The position numbers and the translations under genes are program-made. Source: Streptomyces flavofungini (GTDB taxonomy: Bacteria; Actinomycetota; Actinomycetes; Streptomycetales; Streptomycetaceae). From it: a stretch of 64,000 nucleotides of DNA. Positions 1 to 8,410 of the stretch are shown here, one piece after another (the stretch's first letter is position 1; each line of letters starts with the position of its first letter). The DNA is taken from the NCBI RefSeq assembly GCF_030388665.1, contig NZ_CP128846.1:6708501-6772500 (forward strand), written 5' to 3'. Under the pieces are notes generated by a model that had not been told where the DNA came from, did not search any database, and worked only from the letters and a program-made list of their open reading frames with translations.

Positions 1-783
1 GCCCTTGAGCAGTTCGCCCAGGTCCATGCCGATCGGCTCGTAGCCCCGCTCGCGCAGCGGCTCGAAGAGGCCGACGGCGGCCTGCGGGAGCAGCACGTGC
101 AGGCCGTCGGAGACCGCGTTCAGGCCGAGGGCGAGGGCGTCCTCCTCCGTGGCGATCAGCGCGTCCGGGAACAGCCGGCGCAGGACCGCCTGGCTGCCGG
201 GCGAGAACGCGCCGGGGTAGTACATGACGTCGTCCGTGGCGTCGTCGAGGACCGCGAGCGCCGTGTCCAGGTGGTAGTAGCGCGGGTCGATGAGGTCCAG
301 GCCGATCACCGGGCGGCCGAAGACCTCCTGGGCCTCGCCGTGCGAGAGCGGGCTGGCCCTGAAGCCCCGGCCCGCGAGGACGTAGCCGGAGGTGACGGCG
401 AAGTCGCCCTCGCCCTCGTTGATGTGGGTCGGCTCCTGGATCTCGGTGAAGCCGTTGGCCCGGAACCACTCCAGGTGCGCGGCCGCCTCGGGCTGCCGCT
501 CGGGGTGGACGAAGCTCGCGCCCAGGACGCGGCCGTCGACGACGGTCGCGCCGTTCGCAGCGAAGACCATGTCCGGCAGGTCCGGGTGCGGCGTCAGCTC
601 CTCGACGGTGTGGCCGAGCGAGCGGTAGCGGTCGCGCAGAATCTCCCACTGGGCGACGGCGAGCGGGACGTCGACGGGTTTGGTGGGGTCCATCCAGGGA
701 TTGATGGAGTACGTGACCTTGAAGTGTGCGGGTGCGCACATCAGGTAGCGCCGGGGTGTGGCGCGCCGGGCGACTCGATGCAA
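1..783 (-). CDS. ddaH: Dimethylarginine dimethylaminohydrolase / amidinotransferase-like, 3' end outside window
   Basis: Hydrolyses the guanidino group of methylated arginine, or acts on a related substrate in the guanidine-modifying superfamily. The visible 261 residues begin LHRVARRATPRRYLMCAPAH and contain YSINPWMDP, LPDMVFAANGATVVDG and INEGEGDF, which match the N-terminal two thirds of this family. The part with the catalytic cysteine lies beyond base 1, so activity cannot be judged. I chose the TTG at 783 because GAGGAG lies 6 nt upstream on the coding strand; the ATG at 741 has no ribosome site. The ribosome site is buried in a long hairpin (784-845). Family assignment is good; the exact substrate is inferred. 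Confidence 0.82.
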   Translation of the reverse strand, partial: MHRVARRATPRRYLMCAPAHFKVTYSINPWMDPTKPVDVPLAVAQWEILRDRYRSLGHTVEELTPHPDLPDMVFAANGATVVDGRVLGASFVHPERQPEAAAHLEWFRANGFTEIQEPTHINEGEGDFAVTSGYVLAGRGFRASPLSHGEAQEVFGRPVIGLDLIDPRYYHLDTALAVLDDATDDVMYYPGAFSPGSQAVLRRLFPDALIATEEDALALGLNAVSDGLHVLLPQAAVGLFEPLRERGYEPIGMDLGELLKG

Positions 784-845
784 CGAAGGCTCCTCACGGA
801 CCGCAGGGGCTGTTGCTGCCCATGGTGCGGTCTGAGGAGCCTTCG
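784..845 (-). promoter_or_regulatory. Hairpin covering the ddaH ribosome binding site
   Basis: A 13-bp perfect inverted repeat, CGAAGGCTCCTCA (784-796) and TGAGGAGCCTTCG (833-845), continues inward with GACCGCA (799-805) and TGCGGTC (826-832) after a 2-nt bulge. A further GGGC/GCCC stem closes the loop. In a ddaH transcript the distal arm contains GAGGAG and ends directly at the TTG start, so the folded RNA would hide the ribosome site. It could instead be a protein-binding palindrome or a terminator. Confidence 0.6.
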
Positions 846-980
846 TGCAGCGGTCTGAGCCCTATCTGCTGCGATCTGGGTGGGTATTTGCTCATGAACC
901 GGGTGCTTTTGGGGCTCTGAGTTGTATTTCGACCGGTGCTCGCGAGGGCGTGGGCCGCCCGCGGGGCGGGTGCTCGGCCC

Positions 981-1160
981 TCATGACGCGTTCTTCGCCG
1001 CCCGGCCTTCCTGGAGCCTGCGCAGCAGTTCGCGCTTCTGCTCCTGCGGGCTGAGGCCGCCGCCGACCCGTTCGGAGCCGCGGCCGCCGCGCAGCGCCTT
1101 GCGGGAGAGGTTGGTGCGCGTACCGCCGACGCCGAGCATTCCGGATCCGCCTCGTGACAT
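981..1160 (-). CDS. Small DUF6243-like protein (59 aa)
   Basis: A 59-residue basic, glycine-rich protein beginning MSRGGSGMLGVGGTRTNLSR and containing RGGRGSERVGGGLSPQEQKR and ELLRRLQEG. This resembles small Streptomyces proteins filed as DUF6243; the function is unknown. The ATG at 1160 has GGAGG 6 nt upstream. There is no signal peptide or membrane segment. It is divergent from the TetR gene and shares a promoter region with three TetR-type palindromes, so control by that regulator is likely. Confidence 0.75.
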   Translation of the reverse strand: MSRGGSGMLGVGGTRTNLSRKALRGGRGSERVGGGLSPQEQKRELLRRLQEGRAAKNAS

Positions 1161-1195
1161 GTCGTACCTCCAGGAGAGAGTTGCGGACGAGTGGC

Positions 1196-1294
1196 GAGAC
1201 GTATCGTCTCGTCTTGGGTCGAGCTTAAGCGAGACGTGCCGTCTTGTCGAGTGGTTTTACTTGGGGTCGGGACGCTGGTGAGACGCTGCGTCTC
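1196..1294. promoter_or_regulatory. Triple TetR-type operator
   Basis: Three copies of the palindrome GAGACGnnnCGTCTC lie between the divergent DUF6243 and TetR genes: GAGACGTATCGTCTC (1196-1210), GAGACGTGCCGTCTT (1231-1245) and GAGACGCTGCGTCTC (1280-1294). Centres are 35 and 49 bp apart. The third copy lies just upstream of the candidate -10 of the TetR gene, which fits autorepression. Confidence 0.8.
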
Positions 1295-1317
1295 GTGGCG
1301 CTGCTACATTCGTTGTC

Positions 1318-1950
1318 ATGGCTCAGAAAACCGCCCCTGACTCCACGCGCCGCAGCGAGCGCTCCCGCCGCGCGATCTACGAGGCCGCCCTCTCCCTGGT
1401 CGGCGAGGTCGGCTACGGCAAGATGACGATCGAGGCCATCGCCGCTCGCGCCGGCGTCGGCAAGCAGACCATCTACCGCTGGTGGCCCTCCAAGAGCGCC
1501 GTCCTCCTCGACGCCTTCCTCGACCTGTCCGAGCAGGCCTCGGCCGAACTGAGCGCGAAGGCGGGACTCGACGAGGTCGCGACCGCCATCCCCGACACCG
1601 GGGACCTGGAGGCCGACCTCAAGTACGTCCTGCGCGCCACCGTCGACGAGATGACCAACCCCAAGTTCGACGCCCCGGCCCGCGCCCTGGCCGCCGAGGG
1701 CGTCGTCAACGAGGCGCTCGGCGCCGAATTCGTCGAGAAACTGCTCGAACCCCAGCTCCAGCTCTACGTCGACCGGCTGCGCGCCGCCCAGGAGCGCGGC
1801 CAGGTCGCCCCGCACGTCGACCCGCGCATCGCCCTCGAACTCTGGACCGGCCCGCTCGCCCAGCGCTGGCTCCAGCGCACCGCCCCACTCGGCTACGAGT
1901 ACACCGACACCCTCGTCGAGTACGCCCTGTACGGCATCGCGCCGCGCTGA
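1318..1950 (+). CDS. TetR/AcrR family transcriptional regulator
   Basis: A 210-residue one-component repressor. The N-terminal helix-turn-helix is clear at about residues 12-58 (RSERSRRAIYEAAL, then MTIEAIAARAGVGKQTIYRW), followed by an all-helical ligand-binding domain of unknown specificity. The ATG at 1318 has no Shine-Dalgarno; TACATT at 1305-1310 is 7 nt upstream, which suggests a leaderless transcript. It probably binds the three GAGACGnnnCGTCTC sites upstream and so controls itself and the divergent small gene. Its 3' end overlaps the convergent GDPD gene by 58 bp. Confidence 0.93.
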   Translation: MAQKTAPDSTRRSERSRRAIYEAALSLVGEVGYGKMTIEAIAARAGVGKQTIYRWWPSKSAVLLDAFLDLSEQASAELSAKAGLDEVATAIPDTGDLEADLKYVLRATVDEMTNPKFDAPARALAAEGVVNEALGAEFVEKLLEPQLQLYVDRLRAAQERGQVAPHVDPRIALELWTGPLAQRWLQRTAPLGYEYTDTLVEYALYGIAPR

Positions 1951-2816
1951 GCCGCCGCGGACGGCGCCCCGGCCCGCTCCGCCTTCGCCCGGTTCCTGAC
2001 CGGCGTGCGCGAGAGCAGCCCGGGCGCGTCCGTGATCACGCCGCCGCAGCCGAGCCGGAGCACCCGGTCGCGCTGGCGCGGCGTGGTCACGGTGTGCGCC
2101 CACACCCGGGGGACGCCGGAGTTGACGGCCCGCAGCAGGTCCGCGTCCCGCGCCTTGTAGTCCACGTCGAGGACGTCCACGAACGACGCCCACTCCCGCG
2201 GCCGGTCGGTGCGCAGCTGCGTCCGGGAGCGCCACAGCTGGGCGAGCAGGCCCAGGTGGTGGGCGCGGCGGGCCACCCAGGGCTTGTTGGTGTTCACGAA
2301 CACCGAGCGGGCGAGCCCCCGCGCGTGGATCATCGAGCCGAGCCGGGTCAGGCTCTGCGGGTCCTTGGCCTCCAGCATCAGCACCACGCGGCCGCCGAAG
2401 CGGTCGAGGACCTCCGCCACCGTCGGCGGCCGCTCGGCCCGCCAGCGGCCCGGTACGCCCTTCGGCGGCCGCAGTCGCACCCGCTGCCAGTCCCGCAGGG
2501 TCAGGTCGCGCACCGGCCCCCGCGAGAACGTGGTGCGGTCCAGGGTCGCGTCGTGCATCACCACCGGCGTGCCGTCGCGCAGCATCCTGGTGTCCACGTC
2601 GATGACCTGCGCCGTGCGCCGCTCGAAGGCGGCCATCAGGCCGGACATGCTGTTCTCCGGGACCTCCAGGGCGCCGCCCCGGTGCGCGGTGTAGACGATC
2701 CGGGGGAGCGCGTCGACGGTGAGCGGGCCGCCGCCCCACTCCAGGGGAGTCAGGAAACCGGCCGGGCCCGCGAGGGCGAGGGCGGTGAGTCCCGTCAGCA
2801 CAGTCCTAGTGACCAT
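1893..2816 (-). CDS. Glycerophosphodiester phosphodiesterase family protein
   Basis: Predicted to hydrolyse glycerophosphodiesters to glycerol-3-phosphate and an alcohol. It has an N-terminal hydrophobic segment (TVLTGLTALALAGPAGF), so it is probably exported or membrane tethered. Family motifs follow: TAHRGG, VPENS, DVDTRMLRDG, VVMHDATLDRTT, LMLEAKD, and ITDAPG near the C-terminus. In the usual E-x-D metal motif the first acid is Asp rather than Glu. The ATG at 2816 is preferred because TACGGT lies 7 nt upstream without a ribosome site (leaderless pattern); a GTG at 2825 is also open. It is convergent with and overlaps the TetR gene. Confidence 0.87.
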   Translation of the reverse strand: MVTRTVLTGLTALALAGPAGFLTPLEWGGGPLTVDALPRIVYTAHRGGALEVPENSMSGLMAAFERRTAQVIDVDTRMLRDGTPVVMHDATLDRTTFSRGPVRDLTLRDWQRVRLRPPKGVPGRWRAERPPTVAEVLDRFGGRVVLMLEAKDPQSLTRLGSMIHARGLARSVFVNTNKPWVARRAHHLGLLAQLWRSRTQLRTDRPREWASFVDVLDVDYKARDADLLRAVNSGVPRVWAHTVTTPRQRDRVLRLGCGGVITDAPGLLSRTPVRNRAKAERAGAPSAAAQRGAMPYRAYSTRVSVYS

Positions 2817-2986
2817 GTCGAACACCGTAGGTGCGCGATTCGCCGCACAGCGTGAAATGACGCGTTATGTCACCCAGCGGCTGGCATCACCCCAGGTACC
2901 CCGGATGTGGACTACGGCCACCCGGGGCGCAGGATGGTGGGACCATAGGTCATGCTGTTCCGCACAATGGCGAGGTGAGGGGATAG

Positions 2987-3757
2987 ATGGGCGCAGAGTT
3001 CGGCCGGACGTCCGGCGCGCAGGGCAGGATCTCCCAGTGGCTCCGTCGGCGTGCGCGTTCCGGCGCCGACGCGAGCGCGGGCGCGGAGAGCGCCCGCCGC
3101 GAGGACCTGCTGCTCGCCGTCGCCGCCGCGGGGCTGCCGCTGGCCCCCGCCGCCCACCCCGCCGGGTACCGATGTTCCTGCGACCGCATCGGCTGTCCCA
3201 CCCCCGCCCGGCACCCCGTGTCCTTCGCCTGGCAGACGCAGTCCACCACCGACCGTGCCCAGATCGAGCGCTGGGCCAGGCACCAGCCGGGGGCCAACTT
3301 CATCACCGCGACCGGCATGGTGCACGACGTCCTCGACGTCCCCCTCGACGCGGGACGCGCCGCCCTCGTGCGGCTGCTCGCCGCCGATGTGGAGGTCGGC
3401 CCCGTCGCGGAGTCCGAGGGCACGGGCGACCAGGGCCGGATGCTGTTCTTCACGGCGACCCGCGGCACCCCCGAGGACGAGGACGAGTGGTGGCCGTGCG
3501 AGCTGGACTGCCACCCGGAGACGATGGACGAGCACCCCGGCCTGCGCTGGCACTGCCGCGGGTCGTACGTCCTGGTGCCGCCCGCGCGGCTGCCCGGTGA
3601 CCTCGCCGTCGGCTGGGTCAGGGGACCGGAGTTCGCGCTGCCCGACCCGCTGACGCTCCTGGAGATCCTCACCGACGAGTGCGCGCGGTACGCCCAGGAG
3701 CCCGATGACGACACCGACGACACGGCGGGCGCGGGCGCCTGGCGGCTGCGGGGCTAG
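2987..3757 (+). CDS. Bifunctional DNA primase/polymerase-like protein
   Basis: A 256-residue protein resembling the N-terminal prim-pol domain that occurs as a stand-alone protein in Streptomyces. Seen: a Cys-rich segment GYRCSCDRIGCPTPARHP at about residues 61-78, PGANFITATG, VLDVPLDAG, and SYVLVPPARLPG. A real prim-pol needs acidic metal ligands (DxD or DxH); only VLDVPLD is a candidate here, so catalysis is uncertain. The ribosome site GAGGTGAGGGG lies upstream of the ATG. It is a single gene with no replication genes nearby. Confidence 0.75.
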   Translation: MGAEFGRTSGAQGRISQWLRRRARSGADASAGAESARREDLLLAVAAAGLPLAPAAHPAGYRCSCDRIGCPTPARHPVSFAWQTQSTTDRAQIERWARHQPGANFITATGMVHDVLDVPLDAGRAALVRLLAADVEVGPVAESEGTGDQGRMLFFTATRGTPEDEDEWWPCELDCHPETMDEHPGLRWHCRGSYVLVPPARLPGDLAVGWVRGPEFALPDPLTLLEILTDECARYAQEPDDDTDDTAGAGAWRLRG

Positions 3758-3791
3758 GGCGGGCCGACCCCGGGCCCGTCCTGGCGTCGCG

Positions 3792-4766
3792 TCATTCGCC
3801 CTTCGCCCCGACGAGGCCCTGCATCCGGCTGAGGATCCGCACCTTGCCCGTGCCCTTGGGATCGAGGGCCAACTGGTTCGAGACGCGCTCCAGCATCACG
3901 GACTGCTTCGCCTCGCCCTTCATCAGGGCCTTCACGTCCGCGTCCACGGTGACGTTGAGCCCCTTGGACGCGGTCTGCTTCTCGTAGTGGTGGGTGGCGA
4001 AGAACACCAGCGCGCCGCCGTCCTTCGTGCGCAGGCCGAGCGGGGCGAACGAGCCGCTGTCGCGCGGCTCGTCGATGTACTGCACGGCGAGGCCGAGGCG
4101 CCGCTTGTTGCGGTCGCGGGCCTCCTTCCACTGCGTGGTGTGCGGGCCGGGCCGGAAGGTGTCGCCGCCCGACTTCAGGAACGCGGTGTACTCCCCGCCG
4201 AGCCGCCGCGGCGCCACCGCGAGGCCCCCACCGCCCACGTCGACCGGCTCGACGTGGCCGTCCTCGTCCTTCTTCAGCTCGGGCAGCCGGTCGGGCTGCA
4301 CCAGGTTCAGGTACGTCGCCTCCCACAGGGAGTCCGCGTCCGCGCGGGTGAAGGCGAGCAGCCAGCGGTAGCCGTGCGGCTTGCGGTTGGCCTCCGCGTC
4401 GACGACGAACCACCGCGGCCAGCCGGCCTTCTTGGGGATGGAGTACGTCACATCCGTCAGCTCCAGCGGCACGTACCGGGAGTTGCCGTCCGGGTTCTGC
4501 ACGTGCCGTGCCTTCAGGCCCGCCTGGTTGATGGCGCCGAGCGGCCCGGTGACGCGGGAGGCGTTCAGCGCCGGGTCGTACGCCTTGTCCGCCTTGTTGT
4601 ACGCGGTGAGGAAGTCCTTCAGCGCGCGGGCGGCCTCGGCCCTGGTGGCCGTGCGCACGACCTCACGCTCGCCGTGCACCGTCACGCATCCGCTCGCCGT
4701 CAGCGAGAGGACCGCCACCGCCGCCGCGTACGAGACCGGCCGGCCGAGCCTGCGAACCCTGCTCAT
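3792..4766 (-). CDS. Putative lipoprotein of unknown function
   Basis: A 324-residue protein with a lipoprotein signal: basic start MSRVRRLGRP, hydrophobic core, lipobox LTASGC with Cys at about residue 27. The rest is hydrophilic and mixed alpha/beta with no motif I recognise for certain (TYSIPKKAGWPRWFVVDAEA, YRWLLAFTRADA). Similar secreted proteins occur in Streptomyces. It lies 91 bp downstream of efeU on the same strand, so it could be co-transcribed with the iron operon, but nothing in its sequence shows an iron role. Confidence 0.8.
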   Translation of the reverse strand: MSRVRRLGRPVSYAAAVAVLSLTASGCVTVHGEREVVRTATRAEAARALKDFLTAYNKADKAYDPALNASRVTGPLGAINQAGLKARHVQNPDGNSRYVPLELTDVTYSIPKKAGWPRWFVVDAEANRKPHGYRWLLAFTRADADSLWEATYLNLVQPDRLPELKKDEDGHVEPVDVGGGGLAVAPRRLGGEYTAFLKSGGDTFRPGPHTTQWKEARDRNKRRLGLAVQYIDEPRDSGSFAPLGLRTKDGGALVFFATHHYEKQTASKGLNVTVDADVKALMKGEAKQSVMLERVSNQLALDPKGTGKVRILSRMQGLVGAKGE

Positions 4767-4857
4767 CGGATACCTTCACCTACCCCTTCCCGGGCCCGAA
4801 CCCTATCGGGGCCGCGAAGGCGCCGGACGCCGGGCTCCGGCAGCGCGGCACACGTCC

Positions 4858-5733
4858 TCAAGAGCCCGCGGTGTCCGCACTGGTCGCGGTGTCCGCACTG
4901 GCCCGATTCGCCGGTTCCGGGGCGGGCGTGCGCGGCCGGGCGGGGGCCAGGAACAGCGCGAGCACCGGCACCAGATACAGCGCCCACACCACGACCTGGA
5001 CGACCGTCGGGTTCGGCTGGAAGTTGAACACGCCCTTCAGGAGCGTGCCGTACCAGCTGTCCGGCGGGATCGCCGTGCTGATGTCGAACGCCTTGTTCCG
5101 CAGGCCGCCGATGAACTCCGCCTCCTGCAGGTCGTGCACGCCGTACGCGAGCACGCCCGCCGCCACCACGACCAGCATCGCGCCGGTCCAGGTGAAGAAC
5201 CTCGCCAGGTTGACGCGGACCGCGCCGCGGTAGAACAGCCAGCCGAGGACGACCGCGGTGAGCAGGCCGAGGAGCACACCGGCCAGCGGCGCGTGCGTGC
5301 CGTCGTTGGACGCCCGCACCGAGGCCCACACGAAGAGCGCGGTCTCCAGGCCCTCGCGTCCCACCGCGAGGAACGCCGTGGCGACCAGGGCCGCCGTGCC
5401 CATCCGGAGCGCCGCGTCGAGCTTGCCGTGCAGGTCGGCCCTGAGGTGGCGGGCGGTGCGCCGCATCCAGAAGACCATCCACGTCACCAGGGCCACCGCG
5501 ACGATCGACAGCGAACCGCCCAGCGCCTCCTGCGCCTTGAACGTCAGCTCCTGGGAGCCGAACGTCAGCGCGCAGCCGAAGCCGAGCGAGATCCCCGCCG
5601 CGACCCCGACACCGGTCCACACCGGGACCAGCGCGTCCCGCCGCTCGGTCTTGACCAGGTAGGCGATGAGGATGCACACGACCAGGCTGGCTTCCAGGCC
5701 CTCGCGCAGACCGATCAGATAGTTGCCGAACAT
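4858..5733 (-). CDS. efeU: EfeU, FTR1-family iron permease
   Basis: Membrane permease of the EfeUOB elemental iron system. It has about seven hydrophobic segments and the two diagnostic REGLE motifs at residues 10-14 and 126-130, which carry the iron-coordinating glutamates in the FTR1/EfeU family. Length (291 aa) is normal. It starts 4 nt downstream of the efeB stop, so the two are probably translated together. The hydrophilic tail (RPRTPAPEPANRASADTATS) is low complexity. Expected control is iron repression through the box upstream of efeO. Confidence 0.95.
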   Translation of the reverse strand: MFGNYLIGLREGLEASLVVCILIAYLVKTERRDALVPVWTGVGVAAGISLGFGCALTFGSQELTFKAQEALGGSLSIVAVALVTWMVFWMRRTARHLRADLHGKLDAALRMGTAALVATAFLAVGREGLETALFVWASVRASNDGTHAPLAGVLLGLLTAVVLGWLFYRGAVRVNLARFFTWTGAMLVVVAAGVLAYGVHDLQEAEFIGGLRNKAFDISTAIPPDSWYGTLLKGVFNFQPNPTVVQVVVWALYLVPVLALFLAPARPRTPAPEPANRASADTATSADTAGS

Positions 5734-5737
5734 CGCC

Positions 5738-7081
5738 TCAGGCCTCCCCGGTGAACAGCGCGCGGCCCCACCAGTCGTTCTCGTCCCGCACCCCGGGCGG
5801 GATCGCGAAGACCGCCGAACCCACGTGCTGGATGTACTCGTTGAGCGCGTCCGACGCCGCGAGGGAGCGCTGCACCGGGATGAAGCCCTTGCGGACGTCG
5901 CGCTGGTAGGCCAGGAAGAACAGGCCCGCGTCGAGGCGGCCCAGGCCGTCGGTGCCGTCGGTGAAGGAGTAGCCGCGGCGCAGGATCGTCGCGCCGCCGT
6001 TGGTCCTCGGGTGCGCGAGCCGCACGTGCGCGTCCGGCTTCATCGCCCGCAGGAACGGCTCGTCGTGCTCCTTGGCCTTGCCGACGGCGGCACCCTCGCC
6101 CTTGTCGCGGCCGAAGATGTCCTCCTGCTCCTGGAGCGAGGTGCGGTCCCAGGTCTCGATGTTCATGCGGATGCGGCGGGCGACCAGGTAGGAGCCGCCG
6201 ACCAGCCAGTCGGGACCGTCCTTCGCGCCGACCCACACATGCTCGGCGAGCGCCTTCTCGTCGGTGCCCGAGATGTTGCGGGTGCCGTCCTTGAAGCCCA
6301 TCAGGTTGCGGGGGGTCTGGGCCTCGGGCGTCGTCGACGACGTCTTGCCGAAGCCCAGCTGCGACCAGCGGACGGCGACCTTGCCGAAGCCGATGCGGGC
6401 GAGGTTGCGGATCGCGTGCACCGCGACCTGCGGGTCGTCGGAGCACGCCTGGACGCACAGGTCGCCGCCGCTGCGGGCCCGGTCCAGATTGTCGCCGGGG
6501 AACTTCGGCAGGTCGACCAGGGCGTCGGGCCGCTCGCCGGTCAGGCCGAACGCCTTCCCGTGCTTCTCGAACAGGGACGGGCCGAAGCCGATCGTGAGGG
6601 TGAGGCGTGCGGGCTTCAGGCCGAGGGCCTCGCCGGTGTCGTCCGGCGGCGCCTCGGCGAGCCCGCCGAACGCGCCCTCGCCGACCGCGTGCCCGGCGGT
6701 GAGCCGCGCCGCCGCCCGCGTCCACTCCTTCAGGAGCGCCACGAACTCCTCGCGGTCGGTCGTCTTCACGTCGAACGCCGCGAAGTGCAGCCGGTCCTGG
6801 ACCGGGGTCGCGATGCCCGCCTGATGCGTGCCGTGGAAGCCGACCGCGGCGCCGGTCGCGCCCGCGGGCACCACGTCGTCGCCGGAGTCCGAGCGTGCCA
6901 TCGCCACCGCGCCGCCCGCCGCCGCGGCGCCGAGCGCGAGCCCGGCCCCGCCCCAGCCGAGCAGCGCGCGCCGCGAAGGGGCGCCGGAGCCGACGGTAGT
7001 GGTGGTGCGGTCGGCGGGCTCGGCGCGGTCGGCGGAATCGGTGGTGCCGGCGGTCCCGGCGGTGTTCTCTCGCTCAGCCAT
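5738..7081 (-). CDS. efeB: EfeB, Dyp-type deferrochelatase/peroxidase
   Basis: Haem-containing Dyp-type peroxidase of the EfeUOB system, exported by Tat; it oxidises ferrous iron or extracts iron from haem. Seen: a hydrophilic N-terminus, Tat motif SRRALLG with a following hydrophobic stretch (GLALGAAAAGGAVAM), the Dyp motif MGFKDGTRN (GxxDG), and VRLAHPRTNGG carrying the likely proximal haem histidine. 447 aa is typical. It is the middle gene of efeO-efeB-efeU with gaps of 30 and 4 nt. Confidence 0.95.
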   Translation of the reverse strand: MAERENTAGTAGTTDSADRAEPADRTTTTVGSGAPSRRALLGWGGAGLALGAAAAGGAVAMARSDSGDDVVPAGATGAAVGFHGTHQAGIATPVQDRLHFAAFDVKTTDREEFVALLKEWTRAAARLTAGHAVGEGAFGGLAEAPPDDTGEALGLKPARLTLTIGFGPSLFEKHGKAFGLTGERPDALVDLPKFPGDNLDRARSGGDLCVQACSDDPQVAVHAIRNLARIGFGKVAVRWSQLGFGKTSSTTPEAQTPRNLMGFKDGTRNISGTDEKALAEHVWVGAKDGPDWLVGGSYLVARRIRMNIETWDRTSLQEQEDIFGRDKGEGAAVGKAKEHDEPFLRAMKPDAHVRLAHPRTNGGATILRRGYSFTDGTDGLGRLDAGLFFLAYQRDVRKGFIPVQRSLAASDALNEYIQHVGSAVFAIPPGVRDENDWWGRALFTGEA

Positions 7082-7111
7082 GGTGGTGCCTCCCCGAAGT
7101 GCGGCCGCGCC

Positions 7112-8287
7112 TCACTTGGACTTCTTGACCACGGCGGCGGCCAGCTTCGACAGCGGCTCCGCGAGCGCGTTCACGCCGTCCTGCAGCTCCTTGCGGTCCG
7201 CCTTGCCGACCGTGTCGTAGGAGACGAAGGCGTACGGCCCGTCGGTGGCATCGCCGCCCTTGTCCTCGCGGTGCTTGTCGAGCAGCTTGTCCAGGGCGGC
7301 GAACTGCTTGTCCAGCTCCTTGGCCAGGGCCGGGTCGTTCTCGGCGGCGACGGGCCTCAGGAGCGCGTACGCCTTCTCGGCGCCCTCGACGTTGGCCTTG
7401 AAGTCGACCAGGTCGGTGTGGGAGTAGCGCTCCTCCTCGCCGGTGACCTTGCCGGTGGCGACCTCGTCGAGGAGTTCCTTGGCGCCGTTGGCCATGGAGG
7501 TCGGCGTGATCTCGGCCTTGCCGACGCGCTTCTGCCAGTCCGTGAGGTCCTTGTCGAGCCGCGTCGCGAGGTCCTTCTCGCGCTGCCCGATCTTCTTGTC
7601 CTGCCACAGCGCCCGCTCCAGGCGGTGCCAGCCCGTCCAGTCCTTCTCGACGTCCTGACCCTCCTCCAAGCCGTCCTCACGCACGTCGACCTTCGGGTCG
7701 ATGTCGCCGAAGGACTCCGCGACCGGCTCGGTGCGCTCCCAGCCGATGCGGGAGGGCGCGTACGCCTTCTTGGCGGCCACCAGGTCGCCCTTGCGCACGG
7801 CGTCGGTGAACACCTTCACCTTGGGCAGCGTCTCGTCGGCCTGCGCCTGGCTGTACGCGCGGTACTCGGCGACGGCCTTGTCCAGGCGCGGGTCGCGCTC
7901 GGCGAGCTTGCCGCCGCCGGTGGCCCTGACGTCCTGGCGGATGCCCTTGCCCTTCATGCCGGGCACACAGGCGATGCGGTACGCGCCCGCCTTCACCTCG
8001 GCGGTCAGGTTCTGCTTGGTGCCGGGGCCGATGTTCTCCCGCTCGGTGACGATGCGGTCGTCCGGGAACAGGATGTACACCTCGGTGACCTTGGAGCCCT
8101 TGTTCTCCACGGCCAGCTCGACGTGGCCGGCCGGGAACTCCTTCTTCGACACCTCGCACTTGTTGTCGCTCGCGGTGACCTTGACCGCGTCGTCGCCCGC
8201 CTTGCTCTTCTCCGTGCAGCCCGTGACGGCGGCCAGCGCCGCCGCCGTCGTGACAGCGGTGAGGGCGGTGAGACGGGCGCGGCGCAC
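7112..8287 (-). CDS. efeO: EfeO, iron-binding M75/imelysin-family lipoprotein
   Basis: Periplasm-facing iron-binding component of EfeUOB. The GTG at 8287 is chosen because GGAG lies 5 nt upstream and it gives a clean signal, MRRARLTALTAVTTAAALAA, with lipobox AVTGC. An N-terminal cupredoxin-like domain (VTASDNKCEVSKKEFPAG to AYRIACVPGMKGKG) is followed by the M75 domain with the HxxE metal motif GWHRLERALW. There is no peptidase evidence; the fold is reused for metal binding. First gene of the operon, with an iron box upstream at 8348-8366. Confidence 0.93.
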   Translation of the reverse strand: MRRARLTALTAVTTAAALAAVTGCTEKSKAGDDAVKVTASDNKCEVSKKEFPAGHVELAVENKGSKVTEVYILFPDDRIVTERENIGPGTKQNLTAEVKAGAYRIACVPGMKGKGIRQDVRATGGGKLAERDPRLDKAVAEYRAYSQAQADETLPKVKVFTDAVRKGDLVAAKKAYAPSRIGWERTEPVAESFGDIDPKVDVREDGLEEGQDVEKDWTGWHRLERALWQDKKIGQREKDLATRLDKDLTDWQKRVGKAEITPTSMANGAKELLDEVATGKVTGEEERYSHTDLVDFKANVEGAEKAYALLRPVAAENDPALAKELDKQFAALDKLLDKHREDKGGDATDGPYAFVSYDTVGKADRKELQDGVNALAEPLSKLAAAVVKKSK

Positions 8288-8347
8288 GGGAACTCCAAGG
8301 GGGGAACTGGCACGAAGGCACACAGAAGAACTGGCGTGTCGGGCCAG

Positions 8348-8366
8348 TGAGGTGGGCCTAACTTAA
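8348..8366 (-). promoter_or_regulatory. Iron box (DmdR1/IdeR type) upstream of efeO
   Basis: On the minus strand TTAAGTTAGGCCCACCTCA matches 16 of 19 positions of the remembered Streptomyces iron box TTAGGTTAGGCTCACCTAA. It lies about 60 bp before the efeO start and downstream of hmuV, so it should repress efeOBU when iron is plentiful. Confidence 0.75.
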
Positions 8367-8410
8367 CCGACCCTTACTTCGGACTTATTCATGGAGAGGT
8401 AAAGCGCAGG

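Noticed and set aside
97..858. Long plus-strand ORF opposite ddaH
   Set aside because: Antisense shadow caused by high GC; the minus frame carries the DDAH motifs.
846..1054. 69-aa plus-strand ORF with GAGGAG before its GTG
   Set aside because: Its ribosome site is only the mirror arm of the ddaH hairpin, and it overlaps the DUF6243-like gene with no family match.
1225..2739. 504-aa minus-strand ORF across tetR and GDPD
   Set aside because: Shadow frame; Arg/Gly/Ala-rich composition and no motifs.
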